Positions 1 through 7,072 of a stretch of 16,437 nucleotides of DNA are shown piece by piece. The stretch comes from an uncultured Agathobacter sp. (GTDB lineage: Bacteria > Bacillota > Clostridia > Lachnospirales > Lachnospiraceae). Numbering within the stretch: the first letter of the stretch is position 1; each line of letters opens with the position of its first letter. Position numbers and translations under genes: made by a program. The stretch covers positions 1-16,437 of the forward strand of contig CAKRDT010000034.1 in assembly GCA_934316545.1 (NCBI GenBank). Reading direction: 5' to 3'. The notes beneath the pieces were generated by a model, which made no database searches, was not told the DNA's origin, and saw nothing but the letters and a program-made list of their open reading frames with translations.

Positions 1-60
1 TTTGACGGATAATATTGGATTATCTGTCAAAAAGAGACAACTCACTCGGAGTTGTCTCTT
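1..60 (-). terminator. Tandem hairpins; probable leftward terminator
   Basis: Two hairpins lie back to back. The first pairs 1-12 with 20-31, with one G-T wobble. The second is a perfect 12-bp stem pairing 32-43 with 49-60 around a 5-nt loop. On the minus strand the second stem is followed directly by a short T run (complement of 29-33), as in an intrinsic terminator for leftward transcription. On the plus strand the stem is followed by A residues, so it is a weaker terminator in that direction. The gene it would serve lies outside the window or is absent. A DNA-level role at a mobile element site is also possible. Confidence 0.5.
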
Positions 61-199
61 AAAAATTATATTTTAAATTTCCTCTTTGATGTTTTGCGGC
101 AAGAATATCTTTTTGCTCTGTTTTAATTCATTTATCCATGATATGCCATACATAAACTTACCAGATTACACCGTCCTACTCGCCAATCTGTGTCGTAAA
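61..199. other. Non-coding AT-rich stretch
   Basis: No convincing gene, promoter or repeat was seen here. It separates the tandem hairpins at the left edge from the long palindrome that begins at 200. Together with its neighbours it forms a gene-free stretch of more than 300 bases at the left edge of the window. Confidence 0.5.
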
Positions 200-289
200 A
201 AAATCAGGTGTTTTGTCCTATCATAGTTACAGGCTCACATGAGCCTTGAACTATGAAAAACTAAATAGGACACGCATACACCTGATTTT
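200..289. repeat. Long interrupted palindrome (about 90 nt)
   Basis: Four nested complementary arms face each other: 200-211 with 278-289 (12 bp), 215-221 with 265-271 (7 bp), 222-228 with 249-255 (7 bp) and 231-236 with 241-246 (6 bp, tetraloop). As RNA or single-stranded DNA this would fold into one long branched hairpin. It is followed by a T-rich stretch (286-305), so a rightward terminator is possible. A mobile-element site (transfer origin, recombinase site or MITE-like remnant) is an alternative. No protein-coding role is evident for the arms. Confidence 0.6.
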
Positions 290-334
290 ATTTTCGCCTT
301 TTTATCTGTCTATGCTTATTGCAGGGATAAAGGG

Positions 335-661
335 GTGGCAGAGTCCCATTTCGTGCGAAGATGTACCTGCAAGGATTTCATTGTTGCCCGTGAAGGTATG
401 GAGCAGAGGATTGTGCCTACTGGCATGGCAGTCAGAGATAATGAGGTAAAACGGCACCGGAATTTCAGCAAAAAGCATTTTTCGGGAGTGGCTGCCTGTG
501 GATTTCGTCTGGTTGGGCATGACGGAGGTGCAGTGCGGGATGAAGCCGTCCCAGTGTATGTTACCCGGTTCGGGGATTCTGCTAAGAGGCAGATTTTGGA
601 GAATGGCGGTCTTGTGCCGCTGTTCTCTGAAATAAAGAAGTTTGTGCTGCTTGAAGGATAG
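335..661 (+). CDS. Hypothetical protein, uncertain
   Basis: An open frame of 108 codons starts with GTG at 335 and ends with TAG at 659-661. I do not recognise the protein. It is basic, with two cysteines spaced as RRCTCK near residues 9-13 and no membrane segment. The purine-rich AAAGGGG lies too close to the GTG for a good ribosome binding site, and no better in-frame start is obvious. The opposite strand is also open over nearly the same span (302-709), so one of the two may be chance or the locus may be decayed. It sits between two strong palindromes in the mobile-element region. Treat it as a candidate only. Confidence 0.3.
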   Translation: MAESHFVRRCTCKDFIVAREGMEQRIVPTGMAVRDNEVKRHRNFSKKHFSGVAACGFRLVGHDGGAVRDEAVPVYVTRFGDSAKRQILENGGLVPLFSEIKKFVLLEG

Positions 662-673
662 ACTATTTAAGAA

Positions 674-728
674 GTTATCTTTTGAGATAAGGGGGCGGGT
701 GCACCGCATTCTTATCTCAGGAGATAAC
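674..728. promoter_or_regulatory. 18-bp stem hairpin upstream of MazF fusion
   Basis: Bases 674-691 pair with 711-728 over 18 positions with only two G-T wobbles, around a 19-nt G-rich loop that can itself fold (GCGG with CCGC). The hairpin ends 50 nt before the start of the resolvase-MazF fusion gene. It has no T-run on its right side, so it does not look like a terminator for rightward transcripts. An operator for autoregulation, which is usual for toxin loci, or a leader structure is plausible but not shown. Confidence 0.5.
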
Positions 729-778
729 AGCCGGCATATCTTTCTGTAATAATCTAAGAAAGAGCAGGTAAAGAGAAT

Positions 779-1579
779 ATGTGCAAGATAGGCATTATGT
801 TAGGTACAGCCGGGGAGAATCTTCCTTCGGCTATTTTATTTATGAACTCCAACAAATCGGAGAAGAACATCCGTAAAAAGGTTGCCAAGACCAGAGAGAA
901 GTGTCTCTCGTATGGAATTATCTTAGGACATGATGTGGTCATTTGCAAAGGACCGGACAGGGATGTTGACCGTGATGCAGTCAATCTTTTGATTTACTTT
1001 TTGATGACCGGACAGTATGACATGGTGGCGGTGGACAAGCTGACAGATTTAACGGAAGATGTATTCGATATGGAGGAACTTATGAAGGATGCCGCTAAGA
1101 TTGGTGTCGGTTTCCTTGAATTATCCACAATGGACTATTACGAATACAAGGATATAAAGCTTGCCCCTGACAATAATTATTCCGATATGGGGCGGAGGCA
1201 CAGGCTGCTGATGAAGATCAGACGAGGAGACATACTTTATGCGGATTTGGGTGGTCAGTATCAGGGAAGTATGCAGGGAGGTATGCGACCTGTGGTTGTT
1301 GTCAGCAATAATATGGCAAACAAGCACAGTACCGTAATCACGGTAGTCCCTCTCTCCACCAAAAACTTTAAAAAGAAAAACCTCCCCACTCATGTATTCG
1401 TATCGGCATACCGGGCAGAGGGACTGGAACAGCACAGCATAGCCCTCTGTGAACAGGTGACTGCCCTTGACTATGGCAGGATTATTGAGAACATGGGAAA
1501 GGTTGACGAGGAAACCCTTGCAAGGATCACCGAGGCGGTGCAGGTACAGGTGGGGGCGTTTGATAAGTATAACGGATAA
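779..1579 (+). CDS. Resolvase-like domain fused to MazF/PemK-family toxin
   Basis: This 266-residue protein has two parts. Residues about 145-266 form a MazF/PemK endoribonuclease domain. It begins MKIRRGDILYADL, carries the GGMRPVVVVS motif with the expected catalytic Arg at 170, then VVPLST, and ends in the usual LPTHV and EQ-containing strands. Residues about 17-110 follow the pattern of a serine-recombinase catalytic domain (AI-strand, YDMVAVDKL, long helix, GVGFLELS). However, the two arginines of the usual LSRxxR motif are replaced by D90 and E93, and the Arg two positions before the aligned Ser24 is Met22. That domain should therefore be catalytically dead. The ATG at 779 has only a modest AAAGAG-type ribosome site. 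An internal ATG at 1211, with GGAGG 12 nt upstream, would give a free 122-residue toxin. No MazE-like antitoxin is visible upstream. MazF assignment is firm; the fold of the N-terminus is inferred. Confidence 0.85.
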   Translation: MCKIGIMLGTAGENLPSAILFMNSNKSEKNIRKKVAKTREKCLSYGIILGHDVVICKGPDRDVDRDAVNLLIYFLMTGQYDMVAVDKLTDLTEDVFDMEELMKDAAKIGVGFLELSTMDYYEYKDIKLAPDNNYSDMGRRHRLLMKIRRGDILYADLGGQYQGSMQGGMRPVVVVSNNMANKHSTVITVVPLSTKNFKKKNLPTHVFVSAYRAEGLEQHSIALCEQVTALDYGRIIENMGKVDEETLARITEAVQVQVGAFDKYNG

Positions 1580-1586
1580 AAAGAGT

Positions 1587-1613
1587 AAAGCCGGGCGCAG
1601 CATCCCGGCTTTT
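1587..1613 (+). terminator. Hairpin after MazF fusion gene
   Basis: A perfect 9-bp GC-rich stem (1587-1595 with 1604-1612) with an 8-nt loop is followed by a very short T run. It lies 8 nt after the MazF fusion stop. It would act as a weak or leaky terminator, so read-through into the next small gene is possible. Confidence 0.6.
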
Positions 1614-1690
1614 ACATACAGAGGTTTGTATGTCATAGGACAATCTGCGAATTGAATAGAATGAAACAAGCAGAAGATAGGAGAGCTAAA

Positions 1691-1963
1691 GTGTTAGATA
1701 TATCAGAGGAAAAACTTGATGCAATGGAGGCTGTGGATATTCGTACTGTGGATATAAACACGCTGACAGATATTCGGGATATCAAAATTGACACAAAACT
1801 GCCCGTAGAAGAAAAACTGGATTCCTTTGCAAGACAGACAAATAATATCTATGTCCATCGTATGGGAGACTATGTGGTTAAGGTCAGATTTCAAAAGGAG
1901 GGAGCGAGTATTGACGACAAGATGGAGGAATATCTGCGGCATTTAGCAGAAATTCACATATAG
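1691..1963 (+). CDS. Small acidic protein, DUF6870-like
   Basis: A 90-residue protein if it starts at the GTG at 1691, which has AGGAGA (1679-1684) at ideal 6-nt spacing. Longer in-frame starts at 1661 (ATG) and 1652 (TTG) have no ribosome site, so I prefer 1691. The sequence is acidic and soluble. It has a repeated 'D-I-R-T-V-D / I-R-D-I-K-I-D' pattern at the front, then IDTKLPVEEKLDSFARQ, then a YVVKVRF strand. From memory it resembles small proteins annotated DUF6870 in clostridial mobile elements; the function is unknown. It lies between the MazF fusion and the recombinase block. Roles as an antitoxin-like partner or a recombination accessory factor are possible, but nothing in the sequence proves either. 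Confidence 0.7.
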   Translation: MLDISEEKLDAMEAVDIRTVDINTLTDIRDIKIDTKLPVEEKLDSFARQTNNIYVHRMGDYVVKVRFQKEGASIDDKMEEYLRHLAEIHI

Positions 1964-1989
1964 CGTATTTTTGATAAAAATCGAAAAAG

Positions 1990-2079
1990 CCTTGAAAGAA
2001 TCTAAAAGTTATGTTAACCTAAAATTAGGACAAATCAAGGAAGCTCTTGAATTTTAGGTTTATTACGGCTTAATAACTT
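1990..2079 (+). promoter_or_regulatory. Structured leader before recombinase block
   Basis: The 135-nt gap before the first recombinase is largely palindromic. Arms pair 2006-2012 with 2073-2079, 2016-2026 with 2050-2060 (11 bp, perfect) and 2035-2039 with 2046-2050. The TCAAGG at 2035-2040 can also pair with CCTTGA at 1990-1995, so two exclusive folds exist. No clear T run follows, and I could not find a convincing promoter here. It could be an attenuator-like leader, an operator, or a recombinase binding site. Confidence 0.5.
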
Positions 2080-2098
2080 AAAAGTCAGGAGTGATCAA

Positions 2099-3781
2099 AT
2101 GAATAAAAAACATTTTCTAGCAGCCATGTACCTCCGTCTTTCAAGGGATGACAGTGATGTCGGAGATGTGACAGACAAGGATGTTAGACTGAAATCCGAG
2201 AGTAACAGTATCGGAAATCAGAGAGAGCTGATCAGAGCCTTTATCCATGAACAGCAGGATATCGAATTGTATGATATTTATGTTGATGATGGGTTTTCGG
2301 GCAGTAATTTCGACAGACCAGAATTTAAAAGAATGATAAGCGACATCGAAGCAGGAAAGGTGAACTGCGTCATTGTAAAAGACCTTTCTCGTTTTGGGCG
2401 TGATTATATTGAATCCGGGAGATATATACAAAAAATCTTCCCGGCTCTTTCTGTGCGTTTTATTGCACTTACAGACCATTATGACAGCTTTCATGCGGAT
2501 GTAGGGGAGAGCGGCATTGTTCTTCCGGTCAAAAACTTCATTAACGATTCCTATTGCAGAGATATTTCCACAAAAGTGAAAAGCCAGTTTGAAGTAAAGA
2601 GAAAGAATGGGGAGTGTATTGCTCCGTTTGCCCTTTATGGATACAGAAAGGCGGACAACAACAAAAATCAGCTTGTGGTGGACGATTATGCTGCGGAAAT
2701 TGTGCGTAAGATTTTTAACTGGAAAATGGAGGGTGTTGCGGTTTCAGCCATAGCGGATAAATTGAATGAACTTGGTATCCTTTCACCCAAAGAGTATAAA
2801 AAATCCACAGACGCAAATTACAGAGGAGGATTTTCCGGTGCAGTAAAATCCATGTGGAGCAGTGCCACAGTAAAGCGAATACTGACAAATGAAATGTATC
2901 TCGGTCACATGGTGCAGGGGAAAACAGAAAAGATAAATTATAAGCTGAAAAAAAGTGTGGAAAAGCCTGAAAAAGATTGGGTTAAGGTGGAAAATACCCA
3001 TGAGCCGATCATATCGGAAGATGTTTTTCTGGTTGTTCAGAACTTGCTGAAAGCTGATGGACGGGTGAGCCCAGTATCAGAGAAAAACAGTTTTTTTACA
3101 GGAATATTGTTTTGCGGAGATTGTGGAGAGCAGATGATAAGGCGGGTAAACCGCTATAAGAATACACAGCGGGTTTACTATATCTGTTCCACCAAAAACC
3201 GGGGTGAGGGCTGTACCAGACACAGCATACCGGAAGATGCTCTTAAGCAGCTTGTATTGGAAATGGTAACGAAATTTGCAAATTGTTTTTTGCAGGAAAA
3301 GCAGATGTTTGAAAAAGCTCTGGATATGGAAACAAATTTTGAGTCCATAGTCCATTATGATACCGAAATTGCAAGATTAAAGGAAGAACAGGATAAATAT
3401 TATTTTCTCTGTTCGGGCTTATATGAGGACTTGAAAGAAGGGATTATCACAAAGAGCGAATTTGAACGTCTGCACAGCGAGTTTAAAAGGAAAGCCGGAG
3501 AATTTGAGGAAGCACAGAAAAAACAGGAGCTTATGATTAAGGAACTGTTTAAGAATGGTGTCATCTCTGCAGCAAGGCTCAAGACCATGCAGGACTATGC
3601 GGAACTGAGAGAGATAGACCGTTATACTCTTTGCAGTATGGTAAAGAAGATTTCAGTATATGAGAACCACAGAATTGAAATTGAGTTTTATTATACGGAT
3701 CAGTATCGCATTATGCGGGAAGTCAACAAGAGAATAAAAGACGAACAGAAGAAAAACTGTATGGCAGAAAGGAGTGCATAA
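2099..3781 (+). CDS. Large serine recombinase 1 (TnpX-like)
   Basis: A 560-residue site-specific DNA recombinase of the large serine family, which cuts and rejoins DNA through a phosphoserine link to move an element in and out of the chromosome. The N-terminal resolvase domain (about 8-160) has the YLRLS motif with nucleophile Ser15, the DDGFSGSNFDRP segment and KDLSRFGRD with its catalytic arginines. A recombinase domain follows (about 180-300). A zinc ribbon has C339, C342, C363 and C372. A charged coiled-coil region follows, and the protein ends with the family's 'IEIEFYY' strand. All key residues are present. The start has a good AGGAG (2087-2091). It is the first of three such genes and is separated from the next by 2 nt. 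Confidence 0.95.
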   Translation: MNKKHFLAAMYLRLSRDDSDVGDVTDKDVRLKSESNSIGNQRELIRAFIHEQQDIELYDIYVDDGFSGSNFDRPEFKRMISDIEAGKVNCVIVKDLSRFGRDYIESGRYIQKIFPALSVRFIALTDHYDSFHADVGESGIVLPVKNFINDSYCRDISTKVKSQFEVKRKNGECIAPFALYGYRKADNNKNQLVVDDYAAEIVRKIFNWKMEGVAVSAIADKLNELGILSPKEYKKSTDANYRGGFSGAVKSMWSSATVKRILTNEMYLGHMVQGKTEKINYKLKKSVEKPEKDWVKVENTHEPIISEDVFLVVQNLLKADGRVSPVSEKNSFFTGILFCGDCGEQMIRRVNRYKNTQRVYYICSTKNRGEGCTRHSIPEDALKQLVLEMVTKFANCFLQEKQMFEKALDMETNFESIVHYDTEIARLKEEQDKYYFLCSGLYEDLKEGIITKSEFERLHSEFKRKAGEFEEAQKKQELMIKELFKNGVISAARLKTMQDYAELREIDRYTLCSMVKKISVYENHRIEIEFYYTDQYRIMREVNKRIKDEQKKNCMAERSA

Positions 3782-3783
3782 GA

Positions 3784-5499
3784 ATGGGCAGAGTATCCAA
3801 ACGAGGTAACTCGTTAAGAAAAACAGCAGGCGTTCAGACAGAACAGAATGTGAAAGTCAGACGATACAGAGCCGGTATCTATGCAAGACTTTCAGCGGAT
3901 CATGATGAAAGAAAGAATGAATCGGTTGAAGTTCAGAATGAGATTGCAAGGAAATATGTAGAAGAATTTAATCTGAAGAATACGGAAGAAATCATAGACA
4001 TTATTGATTGTTATACCGATTTGGGAAAGACCGGCAGCAATTTTGAAAGAGAGGGCTTTCTTAGGTTATTGCAGGATATAAGGCTTGGTGAGATAAATTG
4101 CGTCATAGTAAAAGATCTATCAAGGTTTGGCAGAAATTACCTGGAGGCGGGCAATTACATTGAGAAGATATTTCCGTTTTTAGGAGTACGCTTCATTGCA
4201 GTTGCCGATGGGTTTGATACAGGAAAGGAAGGCAATGAGAATAAGCAGATGGCTTCCGAAATCAAGAACCTTGTAAATGATATGTACGCAAAGGATTTTT
4301 CCAAAAAGGCGAAGCTGCACTTAAAACAGAGGAGGGAAGAAGGCTCTTATGTTGGCGGTCCTCCATCTTATGGATATATGGCAGAATGGAGCGGAAAACG
4401 GCGTAGATTGATACCGGATGAAAATACGGTGGATATTGTTAACTTTATATTTGAGAAATTTGTTGAAACGGAAAGCTATACTGCGGTTGCGGATGAACTG
4501 AACCACAGACAGATCAATCCCCCTTCTCTGTATAAGAAAACAAAAGAAGTTTACTATACACCCGAAGCAGGAACGTATAAAGGGTGGGATAAGAGCGCAG
4601 TGGAGAGAATCCTGAAAAGTGAAACCTATACAGGAACTCTGGTGCAGGGAAAAACCAGTATAACCGCAAGGGATGAGAAGAACCGTATCCATAAGCCAGA
4701 AGATGACTGGGTGATTATAAAGGATGCACATGAGCCATTGGTTGACAGGGAGTTATATCAGAAATCGGTGGAAATCAGAGAAAAAATGAAGGAATGTAAA
4801 GCTTCTTATAATCATCCAACGAAGGGATATCCGATTGGGGAAAACATTTTTGATGGTGTACTGTATTGTGGGGGATGCGGCAGAAAAATGACAAGAAGCA
4901 GCTATGTAAAGCACTATGCAGATGGGGAAAAAGCAAGGCTTGACGGATATTTCTGTTTAAACAGCGGACAGACGAAAATTAAAGTGTGTCCGGACTCTAA
5001 CCGTATTTCAAAGAATGAGCTGGTGGATATATTGTTACCTCTTATCCGTTTGGAATTTGCAGTTTTCCTGAACAAGCCAAAGCATTACATGGAGTATGGC
5101 AAAGAAAGAATTGCAGAGGCGGTTAAGAAGGTGGAAGCAAGACTAAGAGAAACAGAGGCAAAGCTGAGACGTTCTCAGGAGAAAGAAAGCTGTGTATATA
5201 TGGATTACCGTGCTGGGAAAATTCCACAAAAACAATATGTGGCATTCAAGATGAGGCAGGCAGACATACTGGAAGATCTGAGAAAACAGCAGGAAAGTCA
5301 GAAGCAGGAAATAAGAGCATTGGATAAACTCTCCGGAAAATATATGGCAGCTATTAAAGCTCTGTTAAAACTGAAAAGTGGCAAAGAGCTTACAAAGGAT
5401 ATGATAGAGGCGTTTATTTCAAAAATATATGTTTATCCGGGCAAACGTATAGAGGTTATATTTACCTTTACAGCAGACTGTATGGAAGGGGTGAAGTAG
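3784..5499 (+). CDS. Large serine recombinase 2 (TnpX-like)
   Basis: A 571-residue large serine recombinase. A basic N-terminal extension of about 28 residues precedes the catalytic domain, whose YARLS motif puts the nucleophile at Ser37. KDLSRFGRN follows with both catalytic arginines. The usual DDGFSG segment is instead YTDLGKTGSNFER, which sets it apart from its neighbours. The zinc ribbon has C362, C365, C391 and C402. A coiled coil and a final 'IEVIFTF' strand complete the family layout. The start codon is 2 nt past the previous stop, with a GGAG inside the end of the upstream gene, so translation is probably coupled. It is clearly diverged from both flanking recombinases, so this is not a recent duplication. 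Confidence 0.94.
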   Translation: MGRVSKRGNSLRKTAGVQTEQNVKVRRYRAGIYARLSADHDERKNESVEVQNEIARKYVEEFNLKNTEEIIDIIDCYTDLGKTGSNFEREGFLRLLQDIRLGEINCVIVKDLSRFGRNYLEAGNYIEKIFPFLGVRFIAVADGFDTGKEGNENKQMASEIKNLVNDMYAKDFSKKAKLHLKQRREEGSYVGGPPSYGYMAEWSGKRRRLIPDENTVDIVNFIFEKFVETESYTAVADELNHRQINPPSLYKKTKEVYYTPEAGTYKGWDKSAVERILKSETYTGTLVQGKTSITARDEKNRIHKPEDDWVIIKDAHEPLVDRELYQKSVEIREKMKECKASYNHPTKGYPIGENIFDGVLYCGGCGRKMTRSSYVKHYADGEKARLDGYFCLNSGQTKIKVCPDSNRISKNELVDILLPLIRLEFAVFLNKPKHYMEYGKERIAEAVKKVEARLRETEAKLRRSQEKESCVYMDYRAGKIPQKQYVAFKMRQADILEDLRKQQESQKQEIRALDKLSGKYMAAIKALLKLKSGKELTKDMIEAFISKIYVYPGKRIEVIFTFTADCMEGVK

Positions 5500-5500
5500 A

Positions 5501-7072
5501 ATGAAGCGTTTGGCATTATATTTACGGTTATCCTTAGAGGACGAGGGAGAAAAGGACGAGAGTAATAGTATAAGCAATCAGAGAAAGCTGATATATGAGT
5601 ACATACATCACGATTCCGAATTAAGCGGGTATGAGGCTGTGGAGTTTAGTGATGATGGCTTCTCCGGCGCTAATATGAATAGACCGGGGATGCAAAAGTT
5701 GTTAAAGGAGGTAAAGGCAAATAATATCATATGTATCATTGTGAAGGATATGTCCCGCTTTTCAAGAGATTATATTGAGATGGGTACGTATCTGAACCAG
5801 ATATTCCCTTTTATGGGCATTCGTTTTATCGCTATCAATGACCATTATGACAGCAGGGAACATCACGGAAATACCATAGAGATTGATACTGCATTTCAGA
5901 CACTTTTATATGATCTTTACAGCAAGGATGTATCGGTTAAGGTAAAGGCTTCGATTGAAAATAAGTGTGCAAAGAGAGAATATGTTTTCGGACAGGCTCC
6001 ATTTGGATATGAAAAAAGCAAAGAAATAAAAAATGTTGTTATCGTGAATAAAAAAGAGGCAGAAATTGTGCGCTATATCTTTTCCCTTGCGGTGCAGGGG
6101 AAAACTAGCACACAGATAGCAAGACAGCTTTATGAGGAAAACGTACCTACCATTACTCAGATGCGTAATCCGGAAAAGAAATATACAGACGGTAAGGTCC
6201 ATTCATGGAGTGTAACTGCTATCAGAAAAATATTGAATAACCGTTTTTATCTCGGAGAAATGGCATATGGAAAATCGGTCAGAAAGTCCGTAGGAAGTCA
6301 AAACGGTATTGCTGTACCGAAAGAAGATTGGAAAGTAATTCGGAATCACCACGAGGCACTCATTTCAGAAGAAATATATGAGCAGGTATCGTCATTCAGA
6401 CTGGATTATTCTACAAAAAGAAACAGAGAGAAGCATCCGCTTACAGGGAAATTGTATTGCGGTGGATGCGGTTATTCCATGATTTATAAACCGCTGCACG
6501 AAAAGAACCGTTACAGGCGGTTTGAGTGCCGAAAACATGCTCTGTTGCAAATTCCGGATTGTTGCACTTACATGAATGCTGATCTACTCGAAGAAACCGT
6601 ATTGATGATGCTGAATAAAGAGTTAATGCTTCGTGGAAATGCTATGAAACAGAATGAAAGCCTATCTTCATTTCAACGGGCAGGCATCCAGTCATTGAAA
6701 AAGAAACTGGAGGAATGCAGACAGGAACAAAAGCAGATTCGGGCAGAAAAGGATAATTTGTATGAACAGTATGCTTTGAAAGCAATCAGTAGTGAGGAGT
6801 ATCAGAAACGTTCAAACGAGCTGACAGAGCGCTTATCTTCATTATCTGTAAAGGAATCCGATACAGAGGGAAAGCTTTCTGTATTGGAAAGCGAATACCA
6901 GAAAGCAGAGGCTGATATGAAGCAGATTATCCGGTATTCGCATATTGAAGAATTGACGCAGGAAGTGGTTGATACTTTTATTAGAAGAGTTTATGCTTAT
7001 AAAGACAAAAGGATAGAGATTGAGTTGAATTTCAGTATGGATTGCGGAGTAAGTCAGGCAAATGGAACTTAG
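5501..7072 (+). CDS. Large serine recombinase 3 (TnpX-like)
   Basis: A 523-residue large serine recombinase, the last and shortest of the three. The YLRLS motif puts the nucleophile at Ser11. It has DDGFSGANMNRP and KDMSRFSRD, so the active site looks intact. A recombinase domain (about 165-275) is followed by a zinc ribbon with C320, C323, C343 and then C354/C355, a coiled coil, and the terminal 'IEIELNF' strand. Its ATG is 1 nt after the preceding stop, with an AAGGGGTGA ribosome site inside that gene, again pointing to coupled translation. Its stop codon is the first three bases of an 11-bp direct repeat that recurs 110 bp downstream. It is probably the outermost gene of the mobile element. 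Confidence 0.95.
   Translation: MKRLALYLRLSLEDEGEKDESNSISNQRKLIYEYIHHDSELSGYEAVEFSDDGFSGANMNRPGMQKLLKEVKANNIICIIVKDMSRFSRDYIEMGTYLNQIFPFMGIRFIAINDHYDSREHHGNTIEIDTAFQTLLYDLYSKDVSVKVKASIENKCAKREYVFGQAPFGYEKSKEIKNVVIVNKKEAEIVRYIFSLAVQGKTSTQIARQLYEENVPTITQMRNPEKKYTDGKVHSWSVTAIRKILNNRFYLGEMAYGKSVRKSVGSQNGIAVPKEDWKVIRNHHEALISEEIYEQVSSFRLDYSTKRNREKHPLTGKLYCGGCGYSMIYKPLHEKNRYRRFECRKHALLQIPDCCTYMNADLLEETVLMMLNKELMLRGNAMKQNESLSSFQRAGIQSLKKKLEECRQEQKQIRAEKDNLYEQYALKAISSEEYQKRSNELTERLSSLSVKESDTEGKLSVLESEYQKAEADMKQIIRYSHIEELTQEVVDTFIRRVYAYKDKRIEIELNFSMDCGVSQANGT

Noticed and set aside
302..709. Minus-strand open frame of 135 codons
   Set aside because: No ribosome site or recognised motif; it spans part of the 674-728 palindrome. 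It is mentioned only as the competitor of the plus-strand frame.
1121..1669. Minus-strand open frame of 182 codons
   Set aside because: It lies antisense to the clear MazF fusion gene, has no ribosome site and a composition typical of a shadow frame.
2099..7072. Recent tandem duplication of one recombinase gene
   Set aside because: The three proteins differ strongly in length, N-termini and motif wording, so they are old paralogues or separately acquired.
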